Part shown: positions 16,596 through 26,274 of the stretch, piece by piece
How the letters are laid out: each line of letters starts with the position of its first letter
How positions within the stretch are numbered: position 1 is the stretch's first letter
Assembly (NCBI RefSeq): GCF_001439735.1
Contig: NZ_JYLN01000003.1
Span: 620,001-684,000, forward strand
Length of the DNA stretch: 64,000 nt
Reading direction: 5' to 3'
Origin: Pseudomonas paralactis
GTDB lineage: Bacteria; Pseudomonadota; Gammaproteobacteria; Pseudomonadales; Pseudomonadaceae
The notes under the pieces: model-generated
Database searches by the model: none
What the model saw: the letters and a program-made list of their open reading frames with translations, nothing else
Told to the model about the DNA's origin: nothing
Position numbers and translations under genes: made by a program

Positions 16596-17366
16596 ATGAC
16601 AACCAATGTAATCAGCCTGGTATCCATCGGCGCCCATCCTACTTCCGGGCGTCCGCGTCGTGCCGAGCAAGACGCCCGTGCTGTCGAGCTGGGGCTCCAA
16701 CTGGCTGGGGATAAGTTGCAGGTGCTGCACGCGGGCGATATCAACGAGCCGACCTTGCGCAGCTACCTGGGCATGGGCCTGCCACAACTGCAGGTACTCG
16801 AACAGCCGGCTGGCGCCGATGCGTTGCCGGTGCTCAGCGAGTATCTGCGCGACGCGGGCGCCCAAGTAGTACTGACCGGAAGCCAGGCAGAAACCGGCGA
16901 AGGCTCGGGGATGCTGCCGTTCCTGTTGGCCGAACAACTGGGCTGGCCGCTGATTGTGGGGCTGGCGCAGGTGGAGTCCATCGACGCCGGCGTAGCCCTG
17001 GTGCTGCAGGCGTTGCCTCGCGGCCAGCGGCGGCGCTTGAAGGTGCGCCTGCCGTTTCTTGCCACTGTGGATAACGCCGCGCCCAAACCACGCCAGAGCG
17101 CCTACGGCCCGGCGCAACGGGGTGAGCTGGCGGCCCATGAGGTCGAGATTGAACAGGATGAGTTATTCACAGGCGCACTGCTGCAACCGGCCAAGCCGCG
17201 TCCAAAACGCCTCAAGGTGATCAAGGCCAAGAGCGGTGCCGACCGAATGAAGGCTGCAACAGCCAAGGCCAGTGGCGGCGGCGGGCAAGTGCTCAAGGGC
17301 GTCAGCCCGGAGGCGGGCGCAGAGGCGATTCTCAAGCTGCTGATTGAAGAGGGTGTCGTACGCTGA
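16596..17366 (+). CDS. electron transfer flavoprotein beta subunit of the betaine pathway
   Basis: The 256-aa partner of the preceding alpha subunit begins MTTNVISLVSIGAHPTSGRP. Conserved pieces are GMGLPQLQVLEQ, VVLTGSQAETGEGSGMLPFL and LKVRLPFLATVDNAAPKPRQ, the last in the position of the EtfB signature. I chose the ATG at 16596, about nine bases after TAGGGA; ATGs at 16590 and 16575 are alternatives. A perfect DnaA box lies at 17066-17074. The C-terminus is Lys- and Ala-rich. It ends the operon, followed at once by a hairpin. Confidence 0.87.
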   Translation: MTTNVISLVSIGAHPTSGRPRRAEQDARAVELGLQLAGDKLQVLHAGDINEPTLRSYLGMGLPQLQVLEQPAGADALPVLSEYLRDAGAQVVLTGSQAETGEGSGMLPFLLAEQLGWPLIVGLAQVESIDAGVALVLQALPRGQRRRLKVRLPFLATVDNAAPKPRQSAYGPAQRGELAAHEVEIEQDELFTGALLQPAKPRPKRLKVIKAKSGADRMKAATAKASGGGGQVLKGVSPEAGAEAILKLLIEEGVVR

Positions 17367-17370
17367 TTCA

Positions 17371-17395
17371 CTGTGGGAGGCACTTGCTCCCACAG
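17371..17395 (+). terminator. hairpin after the etf operon
   Basis: CTGTGGGAG (17371-17379) pairs with CTCCCACAG (17387-17395) five bases after the stop. There is no T tract, so it may protect the 3' end rather than terminate by itself. It looks like a fragment of a REP unit. Confidence 0.55.
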
Positions 17396-17555
17396 CAGTC
17401 CTTCGGTTTACCCACAATCGCTGTTGATGCGCCTGTGGATAACCTGTTCGCGGTTGTCCACACCCCCTGTATATCAAGCCTCACGGCCCTCTGTACGAAA
17501 AATAGCCAGCCTAACCTGCGGTTTTTCCAGCGGTTTTTCCGGTAGGCAGTGTTGA

Positions 17556-17601
17556 GTTGCCCCCAAAGTCTGTTGGCGCATCTGTGGATAAGATGTTCGC
17601 T
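17556..17601 (+). repeat. DnaA-box module, copy A
   Basis: It begins GTTGCCCCCAAAGTCTGTTG and contains the box at 17583-17591. It matches copy B at 43 of 46 positions. It is followed by AGCCTT...AAGGCT and CGAAATT-TGATC-AATTTCG hairpins. Confidence 0.8.
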
Positions 17602-17737
17602 ATCTTCTATGAGCCTTGTAAATAAAGGCTTTCAGGAGCTTGATCGAAATTTGATCAATTTCGGCTTTCCTCTGCACTGAAACCTTCGAAAGCCTGATTT
17701 ATTTAGCTTTTACGTGCTTTTCCACAGGCTGGTTAAA

Positions 17738-17783
17738 GTTGCCCCCAAAGTCTGTTGGTGTATCTGTGGATAAGGTGTTCGCT
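17738..17783 (+). repeat. DnaA-box module, copy B
   Basis: The box is at 17765-17773 and the copy lies 182 bases downstream of copy A. The following sequence keeps the pattern of copy A, with GCCAT...ATGGC and two TGATCA palindromes instead of the exact bases. Confidence 0.8.
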
Positions 17784-18025
17784 CAGTGCTGTAGGCCATA
17801 TAAATCATGGCTTTCAAGAGATTGATCAATAAATGATCATGCGATGATGAATGCCCCGCTTACAAATAATTCACGGATTTTCTTGATTTAATTTAAGCCG
17901 CACCCCGACTTGCCCACAATTGCTGTGGGTGGCTTTGTGGATAAGTTGTTGGGCAAAGGCTGGAGGGCACGGCGCTAGAGGTCTGCGCGAGAACTGATCA
18001 AATAGTAAGCAGCGACCGCTTCATG

Positions 18026-18126
18026 TGTAGGAGCGAGCTTGCTCGCGAAAAACGTCAACGATAACGTGTGCTTCCTGAATAAACGCGTTGCCTGTGAGTT
18101 TTTCGCGAGCAAGCTCGCTCCTACAG
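18026..18126. repeat. REPIN, GTAGGAGCGAGCTTGCTCGC class
   Basis: Long inverted repeat: GTAGGAGCGAGCTTGCTCGC with its exact complement about 60 bases later, the inner part containing CGTCAACGATAACG. It lies 21 bases downstream of gbcA. Confidence 0.92.
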
Positions 18127-18146
18127 TTTGATCCATGGGGTGTCAG

Positions 18147-19442
18147 TTACTCGTGCGCGGCCACACCTTTGAGGTACGGCGCCGGAGCGGCCCCCAGGTT
18201 GTTCAACATGCGCTCGCTGTACCAATCCACAAAGTTCACCACGCCAAACTCATAGGTCTTGGAGTACGGGCCCGGCTGGTAGGCGGTGGAGTTGATGCCG
18301 CGTTGGTTCTCCTCGGCCAGGCGGCGATCCTGGTCGTTGGTGGCATCCCACACCTGGCGCATCCGCTCCACGTCGTAGTCCACGCCTTCCACGGCATCCT
18401 TGTGCACGATCCACTTGGTGGTGACCATAGTTTCCTGGGCGCTGATCGGCCACACGGTGAACACGATGATGTGATCGCCCATGCAGTGGTTCCACGAATG
18501 AGGCAGGTGCAGAATGCGCATCGAGCCCAGGTCCGGGTTCTTGATGCGGCCCATGAGCTTGGCGCAGCCTTGCTTGCCATCCAGGGTCATCGACACGGTG
18601 CCCTTGAGCAGTGGCATACGCACAATACGGTTACGCAGGCCGAAGCTGGCGTGGGCGTAAGGGATTTTTTCGGCATCCCAGGCGGCGGCGGAGGCGGCTA
18701 CATGGTCCTTGAACGCCTGGTCGGCACGCGGGTCGGTGACGTCGTCCCATTCCAGCAAGGTTTTGAGCAGTTCCGGGTGCGACGCGTTGCAGTGGTAGCA
18801 CTCGCGGTTGTTTTCCAGCACCAGCTTCCAGTTGGCTTTTTCGAACAAGGTGGTCTGGATCGCCACCTTGGTGTTTTCCATGTCGTACGGTTCCATGTAA
18901 TGGCTGAGCGTCGACAGGAAGTCATCGATGGCCGGCGGGTTTTCGGCCAGGCTGATGAAAATGTAACCGCCGGCGGTCTTCACATTTACCGGTTTCAAGC
19001 CGTATTGCTTCATGTCGAAGTCGGCACCCATCTCGGTGCCGGCGAACAGCAGGCGGCCGTCCAGCTCATAGGTCCACTGGTGGTAGTGGCAAACCAGCTT
19101 GGCGACCTTGCCCTTGTCGCTGGTGCACAAGCGCGAACCACGGTGGCGGCACACGTTGTGGAATGCATGCACTACGCCGTCGGCGCCACGGATGACGATG
19201 ATGGGGTTCTTGCCCACTTGCAGGGTCAGGTAGTTGCCCTTGGTGGGGATTTCGCAGGTCATGCCGGCGATCAACCACTCTTTCTGGAAGATCTCCTGCA
19301 TGTCGATATCAAACAACCGCTCATCAGAGTAGAACGGCTGCGGCAGCGAAAAAGTGCGCTCGCGCTCTTGCAGCATTTGCGCGGTGGCCTTGCGTGCGGG
19401 TTCCAGCGGATCGCCCAAGCTTAAGGTTGCGGTGACGTCCAT
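18147..19442 (-). CDS. gbcA: GbcA, glycine betaine monooxygenase oxygenase subunit
   Basis: The 431-aa Rieske non-heme iron oxygenase converts glycine betaine to dimethylglycine and formaldehyde. The Rieske [2Fe-2S] motif CRHRGSRLCTSD...CHYHQW is near residues 95-118. The mononuclear iron site region NRECYHCNASHPELL is near 210. Length is typical of the family. I start at 19442 (MDVTATLSLGDP) because GAGGA lies eight bases upstream; an upstream Met would add seven residues. It is divergent from its reductase gene gbcB, with both expected under GbdR control as in P. aeruginosa. Confidence 0.95.
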   Translation of the reverse strand: MDVTATLSLGDPLEPARKATAQMLQERERTFSLPQPFYSDERLFDIDMQEIFQKEWLIAGMTCEIPTKGNYLTLQVGKNPIIVIRGADGVVHAFHNVCRHRGSRLCTSDKGKVAKLVCHYHQWTYELDGRLLFAGTEMGADFDMKQYGLKPVNVKTAGGYIFISLAENPPAIDDFLSTLSHYMEPYDMENTKVAIQTTLFEKANWKLVLENNRECYHCNASHPELLKTLLEWDDVTDPRADQAFKDHVAASAAAWDAEKIPYAHASFGLRNRIVRMPLLKGTVSMTLDGKQGCAKLMGRIKNPDLGSMRILHLPHSWNHCMGDHIIVFTVWPISAQETMVTTKWIVHKDAVEGVDYDVERMRQVWDATNDQDRRLAEENQRGINSTAYQPGPYSKTYEFGVVNFVDWYSERMLNNLGAAPAPYLKGVAAHE

Positions 19443-19723
19443 CGTGTGTGTCCTCATGGCCATTCTGTGTGGCCGGCGAATAGTGGCTGATCAGGTTTGC
19501 AGCAAGGCGTAAAGAACGCGTCTTTGTTGGGAGCGAGTGTGGGCCCGGCGTTGGCTCGAACCTTATCCATGGGCGACATGGCCCAATCTGATCCCGACGC
19601 GCAAGCCCCTGTCTTTGGGGGCTGGTCGCCGTAAGTATGTGAATGTCGCAGATAGGTAAATGGGCGGTTCTCGCGTTACGCAGAATCGCCACCATAAGGC
19701 CGACGTCGGCGGTGGAGAAAAAC
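19443..19723. promoter_or_regulatory. divergent control region between gbcA and gbcB
   Basis: These 281 bases must hold both promoters and the GbdR operator. Visible symmetry includes AAGCCCCTGTCTTTGGGGGCT (CCCC/GGGG arms, about 19604-19623) and CATGGGCGACATG (19568-19580). I could not define the operator from sequence alone. Confidence 0.5.
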
Positions 19724-20824
19724 ATGTCCAATAATTTCCTGAATCCGGTAACCACCCAGACCTGGGCCAATGGTCGGCACATCGTCCGTTGCGTCAAAGT
19801 CATCCAGGAAACCTGGGACGTGCGCACCTTCTGCTTTATGGCGGACCAGCCGATCCTGTTCTTTTTCAAACCGGGGCAATTCGTCACTCTGGAGCTGGAA
19901 ATCGAAGGCCAGCCGATCATGCGCTCCTACACGATCTCCAGTTCACCGTCGGTGCCTTACAGCTTCTCGGTCACCATCAAGCGCGTGCCGGGCGGACGGG
20001 TGTCCAACTGGCTGCATGACACCCTGCACGAAGGCCAGGAGTTGGCGGTGCACGGGCCGGTCGGGCTGTTCAACGCGATCGACTTCCCCAGTCCGAAAGT
20101 GCTGTACCTGAGCGGTGGGGTGGGCATCACCCCGGTGATGTCCATGGCCCGCTGGTTTTACGACACCAACGCCAATGTCGACATGACGTTCGTGCACAGC
20201 GCACGTTCGCCCAAAGACATCATCTATCACCGCGAGCTGGAACACATGGCGTCGCGGATCGACAACTTCAGCCTGCACCTGATTTGCGAAAAGCATGGCC
20301 TGGGTGAGCCCTGGGCCGGTTACCGCGGTTACCTGAATCACAAGATGCTGGAACTGATGGTGCCGGACTTCCTGGAGCGCGAGGTGTTCTGTTGCGGCCC
20401 CACGCCTTACATGAGTGCAGTCAAGCGCCTGCTGGAAGCCGCTGGTTTCGATATGGCGCGCTATCACGAAGAGTCCTTTGGGGCCACACCGCCGGAAGCG
20501 CGCGCCGATGCCGTGGAGCAGGCCGAGCAAGCGGCGGATGCGCCGGAAGTCGACCTGGCGGATCTGCATCAGGTGGAGTTCATTGCGTCGGGCAAAAGCA
20601 TTCGGGTGGCGCCAGGCGAAACCGTTCACGCAGCGGCTGCCAAGCTTGGCCTGTTGATTCCCAAAGCCTGCGGTATGGGGATCTGCGGGACGTGCAAGGT
20701 GATGAAGCTGGGCGGCGAGGTAGAGATGGAGCACAACGGCGGGATCACCGAGGAAGATGAAGCCGAAGGCTACATCCTGTCGTGCTGCAGCGTGCCGAAG
20801 GGCGATGTGCGTATCGAGTTCTAA
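19724..20824 (+). CDS. gbcB: GbcB, glycine betaine monooxygenase reductase subunit
   Basis: The 366-aa reductase delivers NAD(P)H electrons to GbcA. Domains in order: FAD-binding ferredoxin reductase-like domain (RSYTISSSP near 70), NAD-binding domain (LSGGVGITPVMSMARW near 130; VFCCGPTPYM), and a C-terminal plant-type [2Fe-2S] domain with CGMGICGTC and a final Cys in YILSCCS. ATG 19724 is preceded by GGAGAAAAAC. Single gene divergent from gbcA, ending before a long hairpin. Confidence 0.95.
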   Translation: MSNNFLNPVTTQTWANGRHIVRCVKVIQETWDVRTFCFMADQPILFFFKPGQFVTLELEIEGQPIMRSYTISSSPSVPYSFSVTIKRVPGGRVSNWLHDTLHEGQELAVHGPVGLFNAIDFPSPKVLYLSGGVGITPVMSMARWFYDTNANVDMTFVHSARSPKDIIYHRELEHMASRIDNFSLHLICEKHGLGEPWAGYRGYLNHKMLELMVPDFLEREVFCCGPTPYMSAVKRLLEAAGFDMARYHEESFGATPPEARADAVEQAEQAADAPEVDLADLHQVEFIASGKSIRVAPGETVHAAAAKLGLLIPKACGMGICGTCKVMKLGGEVEMEHNGGITEEDEAEGYILSCCSVPKGDVRIEF

Positions 20825-20832
20825 CACCCTGA

Positions 20833-20861
20833 GCATTCCCACGCGGGGGGCGTGGGAATGC
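20833..20861. terminator. 12-bp stem hairpin after gbcB
   Basis: GCATTCCCACGC (20833-20844) pairs perfectly with GCGTGGGAATGC (20850-20861) around GGGGG. The same stem sequence is a common Pseudomonas intergenic palindrome. There is no clear T tract. Confidence 0.65.
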
Positions 20862-20917
20862 CAGTCGGCTGCGCGTCGAGGGTCATGAGCCCTCGGCGCG
20901 GACTTTAAGGGTTAAGG

Positions 20918-21118
20918 TTACTGCGCGTAGAGATGCACCACAAAGTGCTGACCGGAGGCTGTCAGTTCATAGGCCTTGTCGTAGATCCTCAGCGTCCTTG
21001 AAGGCTCGCGAATCGTATCGCCGATCTTTGCGTATTTCCTGAACTCATCCCAGTCGATCACGGTGGTGGTGACAGTGTCGCTGCTTTTCAGCGCGTTGAT
21101 ATTGCTTTGATATTCCAT
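20918..21118 (-). CDS. small hypothetical protein, 66 aa
   Basis: It starts MEYQSNINALKSSDTVTTTV, with GGAGAG six to eight bases before this ATG, which makes it a better start than the Met at 21133. The product has an EFRKYAKIGDTIREPSR core and ends in a beta-like FVVHLYAQ. I do not recognise it. It follows ltaA on the same strand with a 193-base gap that contains a terminator-like hairpin, so it is probably transcribed separately. Confidence 0.6.
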   Translation of the reverse strand: MEYQSNINALKSSDTVTTTVIDWDEFRKYAKIGDTIREPSRTLRIYDKAYELTASGQHFVVHLYAQ

Positions 21119-21170
21119 GATTAAGCTCTCCATTGGATTGACGTTTCCAGCCGATTATTCGGCGGGTAGC

Positions 21171-21215
21171 GAACCTGGAAGGTGGCAGCCATCACTGCGT
21201 TTTCCTTCCGGGTTC
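21171..21215. promoter_or_regulatory. imperfect inverted repeat upstream of the 66-aa gene
   Basis: GAACCTGGAAGG (21171-21182) and CCTTCCGGGTTC (21204-21215) pair with one mismatch. Together with GGAGAG nearer the start codon this could be a leader structure for the small gene. Inference. Confidence 0.35.
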
Positions 21216-21262
21216 CAAGAGGCTAGTCAACGAATATCCAGCGCGCAGCTGTCAGAAATATC

Positions 21263-21301
21263 AAAAAACAGACTCGGCAATCGGCCAGTACTCGCTGGCC
21301 G
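21263..21301 (-). terminator. possible terminator of ltaA
   Basis: On the minus strand CGGCCAGCGAGTACTGGCCG (21282-21301) forms a 7-bp stem and is followed after about 13 bases by TTTTTT (21263-21268). The gap before the T tract is longer than usual. Confidence 0.35.
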
Positions 21302-21311
21302 GATTCCCACA

Positions 21312-22352
21312 TTAAGCCTGCATGACTTCCCTTATATCGGCGGCTAATTCTCGTACACGCTCTTCTTCTGTATCCCACGCACACATGAATCGCGCTCCAC
21401 CTTTGCCGATAAAGGTATAGAAGCGCCAACCCTTGGCTGTAAGCCCGGCAATGGCTGGCTCCGAGAGTTGCAGGAAGACGCCGTTGGCCTGCACCGGGAA
21501 CATCAATTCCACGCCGGGGATGTCTGCGACCAGGCTGCTGAGCAGTTGCGCGCAGTGGTTGGCATGACGTGCGTGCTTGAGCCAGGCGTCGTTTTCCAGC
21601 AAGCCTACCCATGGGGCGGAGAGGAAGCGCATTTTGGATGCCAACTGGCCAGCCTGTTTGCAGCGGTAATCGAAATCTTCGGCCAGCTTGTGGTTGAAGA
21701 ACAGGATGGCTTCACCCACTGCCATGCCGTTCTTGGTGCCGCCAAAGCACAGTACGTCGACGCCGGCCTTCCAGGTCAGGTCGGCCGGTGAGCAGCCGAG
21801 GAACGCGCAGGCGTTGGAGAAGCGGGCACCGTCCATGTGCAGGTTCAGGCCCAGCTCTTTGCATGTGGCGCTGATGGCGCGAATTTCTTCCGGGGTGTAC
21901 ACGCTGCCGACTTCGGTGGCCTGGGTCAGGGTGACCACCCGTGGTTTGGGGTAGTGGATGTCCTGGCGCTTGAGGGCGATCTCGCGGATCGATTCCGGGG
22001 TCAGCTTGCCGTTCTCGGTGCGTGCAGTCAGCAGCTTGGAGCCGTTGGAGAAAAACTCCGGTGCGCCGCATTCGTCGGTTTCAACGTGGGCGGTTTCCGA
22101 GCAAATCACGCTATGGTAGCTCTGGCACAGCGAGGACAGCGCCAGGGAGTTGGCGGCGGTGCCGTTGAAGGCGAAAAACACTTCGCAATCGGTTTCGAAC
22201 AGGTTGCGGAAACCGTCGGCGGCGCGGTGGGTCCATTCATCATCGCCGTAGGCGCGCTGATGGCCATGGTTGGCTTGCTCCATGGCGGCCCAGGCTTCCG
22301 GGCAGATGCCGGAATAGTTATCGCTGGCGAATTGTTGGCTCTTGTCAGTCAT
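21312..22352 (-). CDS. ltaA: low-specificity L-threonine aldolase
   Basis: This 346-aa PLP enzyme of fold type I cleaves L-threonine or allo-threonine to glycine and acetaldehyde. The PLP-lysine motif is CFGGTKNGMAVGEAILFF near residue 205, and MDGARFSNACAFLG near 175 supplies the conserved Asp. The start is ATG 22352, upstream of which the divergent TraX-like gene begins. It lies in the betaine cluster, adding another glycine/acetaldehyde connection, as in P. aeruginosa. Confidence 0.93.
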   Translation of the reverse strand: MTDKSQQFASDNYSGICPEAWAAMEQANHGHQRAYGDDEWTHRAADGFRNLFETDCEVFFAFNGTAANSLALSSLCQSYHSVICSETAHVETDECGAPEFFSNGSKLLTARTENGKLTPESIREIALKRQDIHYPKPRVVTLTQATEVGSVYTPEEIRAISATCKELGLNLHMDGARFSNACAFLGCSPADLTWKAGVDVLCFGGTKNGMAVGEAILFFNHKLAEDFDYRCKQAGQLASKMRFLSAPWVGLLENDAWLKHARHANHCAQLLSSLVADIPGVELMFPVQANGVFLQLSEPAIAGLTAKGWRFYTFIGKGGARFMCAWDTEEERVRELAADIREVMQA

Positions 22353-22442
22353 GGCCCATTCCTGTGGTCGATGTTGGTGCGCACTTTAACCAAGATTGTC
22401 AGGGGCGCGCACGCTCTGTAAATGCAAAGTCGTTGGGGAATT

Positions 22443-23171
22443 ATGCACGGTACTCACACCTTGCCTGTCGGACGCGTCCGAGATGGCGCTTTGGACTTAC
22501 TCAAGTGGCTGGCGCTGCTGAGCATGGTGCTCGATCACCTGCGCTATGTGGGGTTGAGCCTTGATGGGCTGTATGCGCCGGGGCGCCTGGCGTTCCCGTG
22601 GTTTTGCCTGGCGATTGCGGCCAATTTGCATAGGGCCCGGAATGCTGAGGTGATCGGCCACTGGCGTTACCTGGGTTGGTTGCTGCTGTTCAGCGTGATC
22701 AGCGAAGTGCCTTATCGGATGTTCATCGAAGATGCCGATACCTTGAACGTGTTGCCGACCTTGGCGCTGGGCCTGCTGGTTGCCCGAGGTTGGCAGCAGA
22801 AGACGTTGGTTGATCGAGGATTGGCGCTGATCGCCGTCACAATAGCAGCGGTATTTTCAACCCAGTTGATGTTCGGTTTCTTTGGTGTATTGCTGCCACT
22901 GGCGATGCTGCTGGTGTTTCGCCGGCCCTGGTATTTGAGTGCCCTGCCGGGTTTGGTCTGCGTCGCCGCCAATCAATGGCAGGTTCTGCTTAATAGCGGC
23001 ACGCTTGTGGCGGTGTTGGGGTTGGTTGCATGTCTGGTTGCGCCCTTGGCTGGGTTGGTCTTATTGCGACATGCCAAAAACGTTTCCCCGCCCGCCATGC
23101 GCCGTTGGGCTTATGCCCTTTATCCCCTGCACTTCCTCCTGCTGTTATTCCTTCGCAAACTCCTCGCCTAA
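22443..23171 (+). CDS. TraX-like integral membrane protein
   Basis: The 242-aa protein has about seven to eight hydrophobic segments and the TraX signature DLLKWLALLSMVLDHLRYVG at the N-terminus. TraX of F plasmid acetylates pilin, but chromosomal relatives are membrane proteins of unknown substrate, possibly acyltransferases. I prefer the ATG at 22443 because TTGGGGAA precedes it; ATG 22422 is an in-frame alternative. It is divergent from ltaA and followed by a REPIN before glyA. No conjugation gene is nearby, so the plasmid function is unlikely here. Confidence 0.82.
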   Translation: MHGTHTLPVGRVRDGALDLLKWLALLSMVLDHLRYVGLSLDGLYAPGRLAFPWFCLAIAANLHRARNAEVIGHWRYLGWLLLFSVISEVPYRMFIEDADTLNVLPTLALGLLVARGWQQKTLVDRGLALIAVTIAAVFSTQLMFGFFGVLLPLAMLLVFRRPWYLSALPGLVCVAANQWQVLLNSGTLVAVLGLVACLVAPLAGLVLLRHAKNVSPPAMRRWAYALYPLHFLLLLFLRKLLA

Positions 23172-23174
23172 CCC

Positions 23175-23276
23175 CTGTAGGAGCGAGCTTGCTCGCGAAA
23201 AACGTCAACGATAACGCGGGCTGCCTGATTGAACGCGGCGCCCTCAGGTTTTTCGCGAGCAAGCTCGCTCCTACAG
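23175..23276. repeat. REPIN, GTAGGAGCGAGCTTGCTCGC class
   Basis: Full-length copy between the TraX-like gene and glyA, with the CGTCAACGATAACG core also seen at 18026. Confidence 0.92.
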
Positions 23277-23429
23277 TTTGTAGGCACCCAGTTGGCATTT
23301 GCTCAGTCCATGTCGTAAACGCACCTTTGCGTGGCGTGCGCAGGCATTTGGCCCGCACGCGCCAGCCCTACCATCGCATCAAAGGGCCCTGCGAGGGCCT
23401 CAACAATACGAAAGGCTGGGAGAGACGCG

Positions 23430-24683
<1,254 letters not shown>

Positions 24684-24705
24684 GCGCGGTTTTGGAGTAA
24701 TGACT

Positions 24706-25956
24706 ATGCAACGCTACTCAGGCTTCGGCCTCTTCAAGCACTCCCTCAGCCATCACGAAAACTGGCAAAAGATGTGGCGCACGCCGACCCCGAAAAAGGT
24801 CTACGACGTGGTCATCGTCGGCGGCGGCGGGCATGGTCTGGCGACCGCTTACTACCTGGCCAAGGAACACGGCATTACCAACGTGGCCGTGGTCGAGAAA
24901 GGCTGGCTGGGCGGCGGTAACACCGCGCGCAACACCACCATCGTGCGTTCCAACTACCTGTGGGACGAGTCGGCGCACCTGTACGAACACGCCATGAAAC
25001 TCTGGGAAGGTTTGTCCCAGGACCTGAACTACAACGTGATGTTCTCCCAGCGCGGCGTGTACAACCTCTGCCACACCCTGCAGGACATCCGTGACTCCGA
25101 ACGCCGCGTGAGCGCCAACCGCCTCAACGGCGTGGACGGCGAATTGCTTAACGCCCAACAGGTGGCTGACGAGATTCCCTACCTGGACTGCTCGAAAAAC
25201 ACCCGCTACCCCGTGCTGGGTGCCACCGTGCAACGGCGCGGCGGCGTGGCCCGTCACGATGCCGTGGCCTGGGGCTTTGCTCGCGCTGCCGACGCCTTGG
25301 GCGTGGACCTGATCCAGCAGACCGAGGTGATCGGCTTCCGCAAGGAAAACGGCGTGTGCATCGGTGTGGAAACCAACAAGGGCTTTATCGGCGCCAAGCG
25401 TGTCGGTGTGGTCACCGCCGGTAACTCCGGGCACATGGCCTCGCTGGCCGGTTTCCGCCTGCCGATCGAATCCCACCCGCTGCAAGCCCTGGTATCGGAG
25501 CCGATCAAGCCGATTATCGACAGCGTGATCATGTCCAACGCCGTGCACGGTTACATCAGCCAGTCCGACAAGGGCGACCTGGTGATCGGCGCCGGTATCG
25601 ACGGCTACAACGGTTACGGCCAGCGTGGCTCGTACCCGGTGATCGAGCACACCATCCAGGCCATCGTCGAGATGTTCCCGGTGCTGTCGCGGGTGCGCAT
25701 GAACCGCCAGTGGGGCGGCATCGTCGACACCACGCCGGACGCCTGCCCGATCATCTCCAAGACGCCGGTACCGAACATGTTCTTCAACTGCGGTTGGGGC
25801 ACCGGTGGCTTCAAGGCCACCCCAGGCTCAGGCAACGTGTTTGCCGCCAGCCTGGCCAAGGGTGAAATGCACCCGCTGGCCGCACCTTTTTCCATCGACC
25901 GTTTCCACAACGGTGCGCTGATCGACGAACACGGCGCTGCGGCCGTCGCCCACTAA
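24706..25956 (+). CDS. soxB: sarcosine oxidase beta subunit
   Basis: The 416-aa FAD/FMN subunit of heterotetrameric sarcosine oxidase starts [20 protein letters not shown], the usual family start, at ATG 24706 with TTTGGAG nine bases upstream (ATG 24700 is too close). The dinucleotide-binding motif [18 protein letters not shown] is near residue 34. It catalyses the oxidative demethylation of sarcosine together with SoxA. Confidence 0.95.
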   Translation: MQRYSGFGLFKHSLSHHENWQKMWRTPTPKKVYDVVIVGGGGHGLATAYYLAKEHGITNVAVVEKGWLGGGNTARNTTIVRSNYLWDESAHLYEHAMKLWEGLSQDLNYNVMFSQRGVYNLCHTLQDIRDSERRVSANRLNGVDGELLNAQQVADEIPYLDCSKNTRYPVLGATVQRRGGVARHDAVAWGFARAADALGVDLIQQTEVIGFRKENGVCIGVETNKGFIGAKRVGVVTAGNSGHMASLAGFRLPIESHPLQALVSEPIKPIIDSVIMSNAVHGYISQSDKGDLVIGAGIDGYNGYGQRGSYPVIEHTIQAIVEMFPVLSRVRMNRQWGGIVDTTPDACPIISKTPVPNMFFNCGWGTGGFKATPGSGNVFAASLAKGEMHPLAAPFSIDRFHNGALIDEHGAAAVAH

Positions 25957-25971
25957 CAGGAGAAATTCCCT

Positions 25972-26274
25972 ATGTTGCATATCTTCTGTCCTCACTGTGG
26001 CGAACTGCGCTCCGAAGAGGAATTCCACGCGTCCGGCCAAGCGCACATCCCGCGCCCGCTGGACCCGAATGCCTGCACCGACGAGCAGTGGGGCGACTAC
26101 ATGTTCTTTCGCGATAACCCGCGCGGCCTGCACCACGAACTGTGGATCCATGCCGCCGGTTGCCGCCAGTATTTCAACGCCACCCGCGACACTGTGACCT
26201 ACGAAATTCTTGAAACCTACAAGATCGGTGAGAAGCCTCAGTTCACCGCCAAGGCCTCTGGAGAGAAGGTATGA
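25972..26274 (+). CDS. soxD: sarcosine oxidase delta subunit
   Basis: The 100-aa zinc-binding small subunit has N-terminal CPHCGELRSEEEFH carrying the first Cys/His ligands; HAAGCRQYFNATR completes the site. It overlaps soxA by four bases (ATGA), indicating coupled translation within the heterotetramer operon. Confidence 0.95.
   Translation: MLHIFCPHCGELRSEEEFHASGQAHIPRPLDPNACTDEQWGDYMFFRDNPRGLHHELWIHAAGCRQYFNATRDTVTYEILETYKIGEKPQFTAKASGEKV

Larger units (their letters stand above)
17396..18025. other. non-coding region with four perfect DnaA boxes in degenerate repeats
   Basis: No gene is visible in these 630 bases. TGTGGATAA, the exact DnaA box, occurs at 17434, 17583, 17765 and 17936, all in the same orientation. 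One-mismatch boxes lie at 17454 (TTGTCCACA) and 17718 (TTTTCCACA). Around boxes two and three a 46-base module is nearly identical (17556-17601 and 17738-17783, three differences); boxes one and four sit in diverged versions beginning TTTACCCACAAT and TTGCCCACAAT. Box-to-box spacing is 149, 182 and 171 bases. After boxes two and three there are small hairpins. A DnaA-titration or DnaA-regulating locus is a reasonable hypothesis. Confidence 0.7.

Noticed and set aside
17396..17950. Chromosomal replication origin
   Set aside because: DnaA boxes are present, but dnaA, dnaN, rpmH and parAB are absent, as is a clear AT-rich unwinding region with 13-mers. A titration-type locus fits better.
9520..19613. 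CCCCTGTC shared by the dipeptidase and gbcA/gbcB control regions as a GbdR site
   Set aside because: Only eight bases match, flanks do not align and spacing to other elements differs; too weak to call a site.
22443..23171. Remnant of a conjugative element because of the TraX-like gene
   Set aside because: No relaxase, pilus, integrase or attachment site around it; flanking genes are conserved chromosomal metabolism genes.
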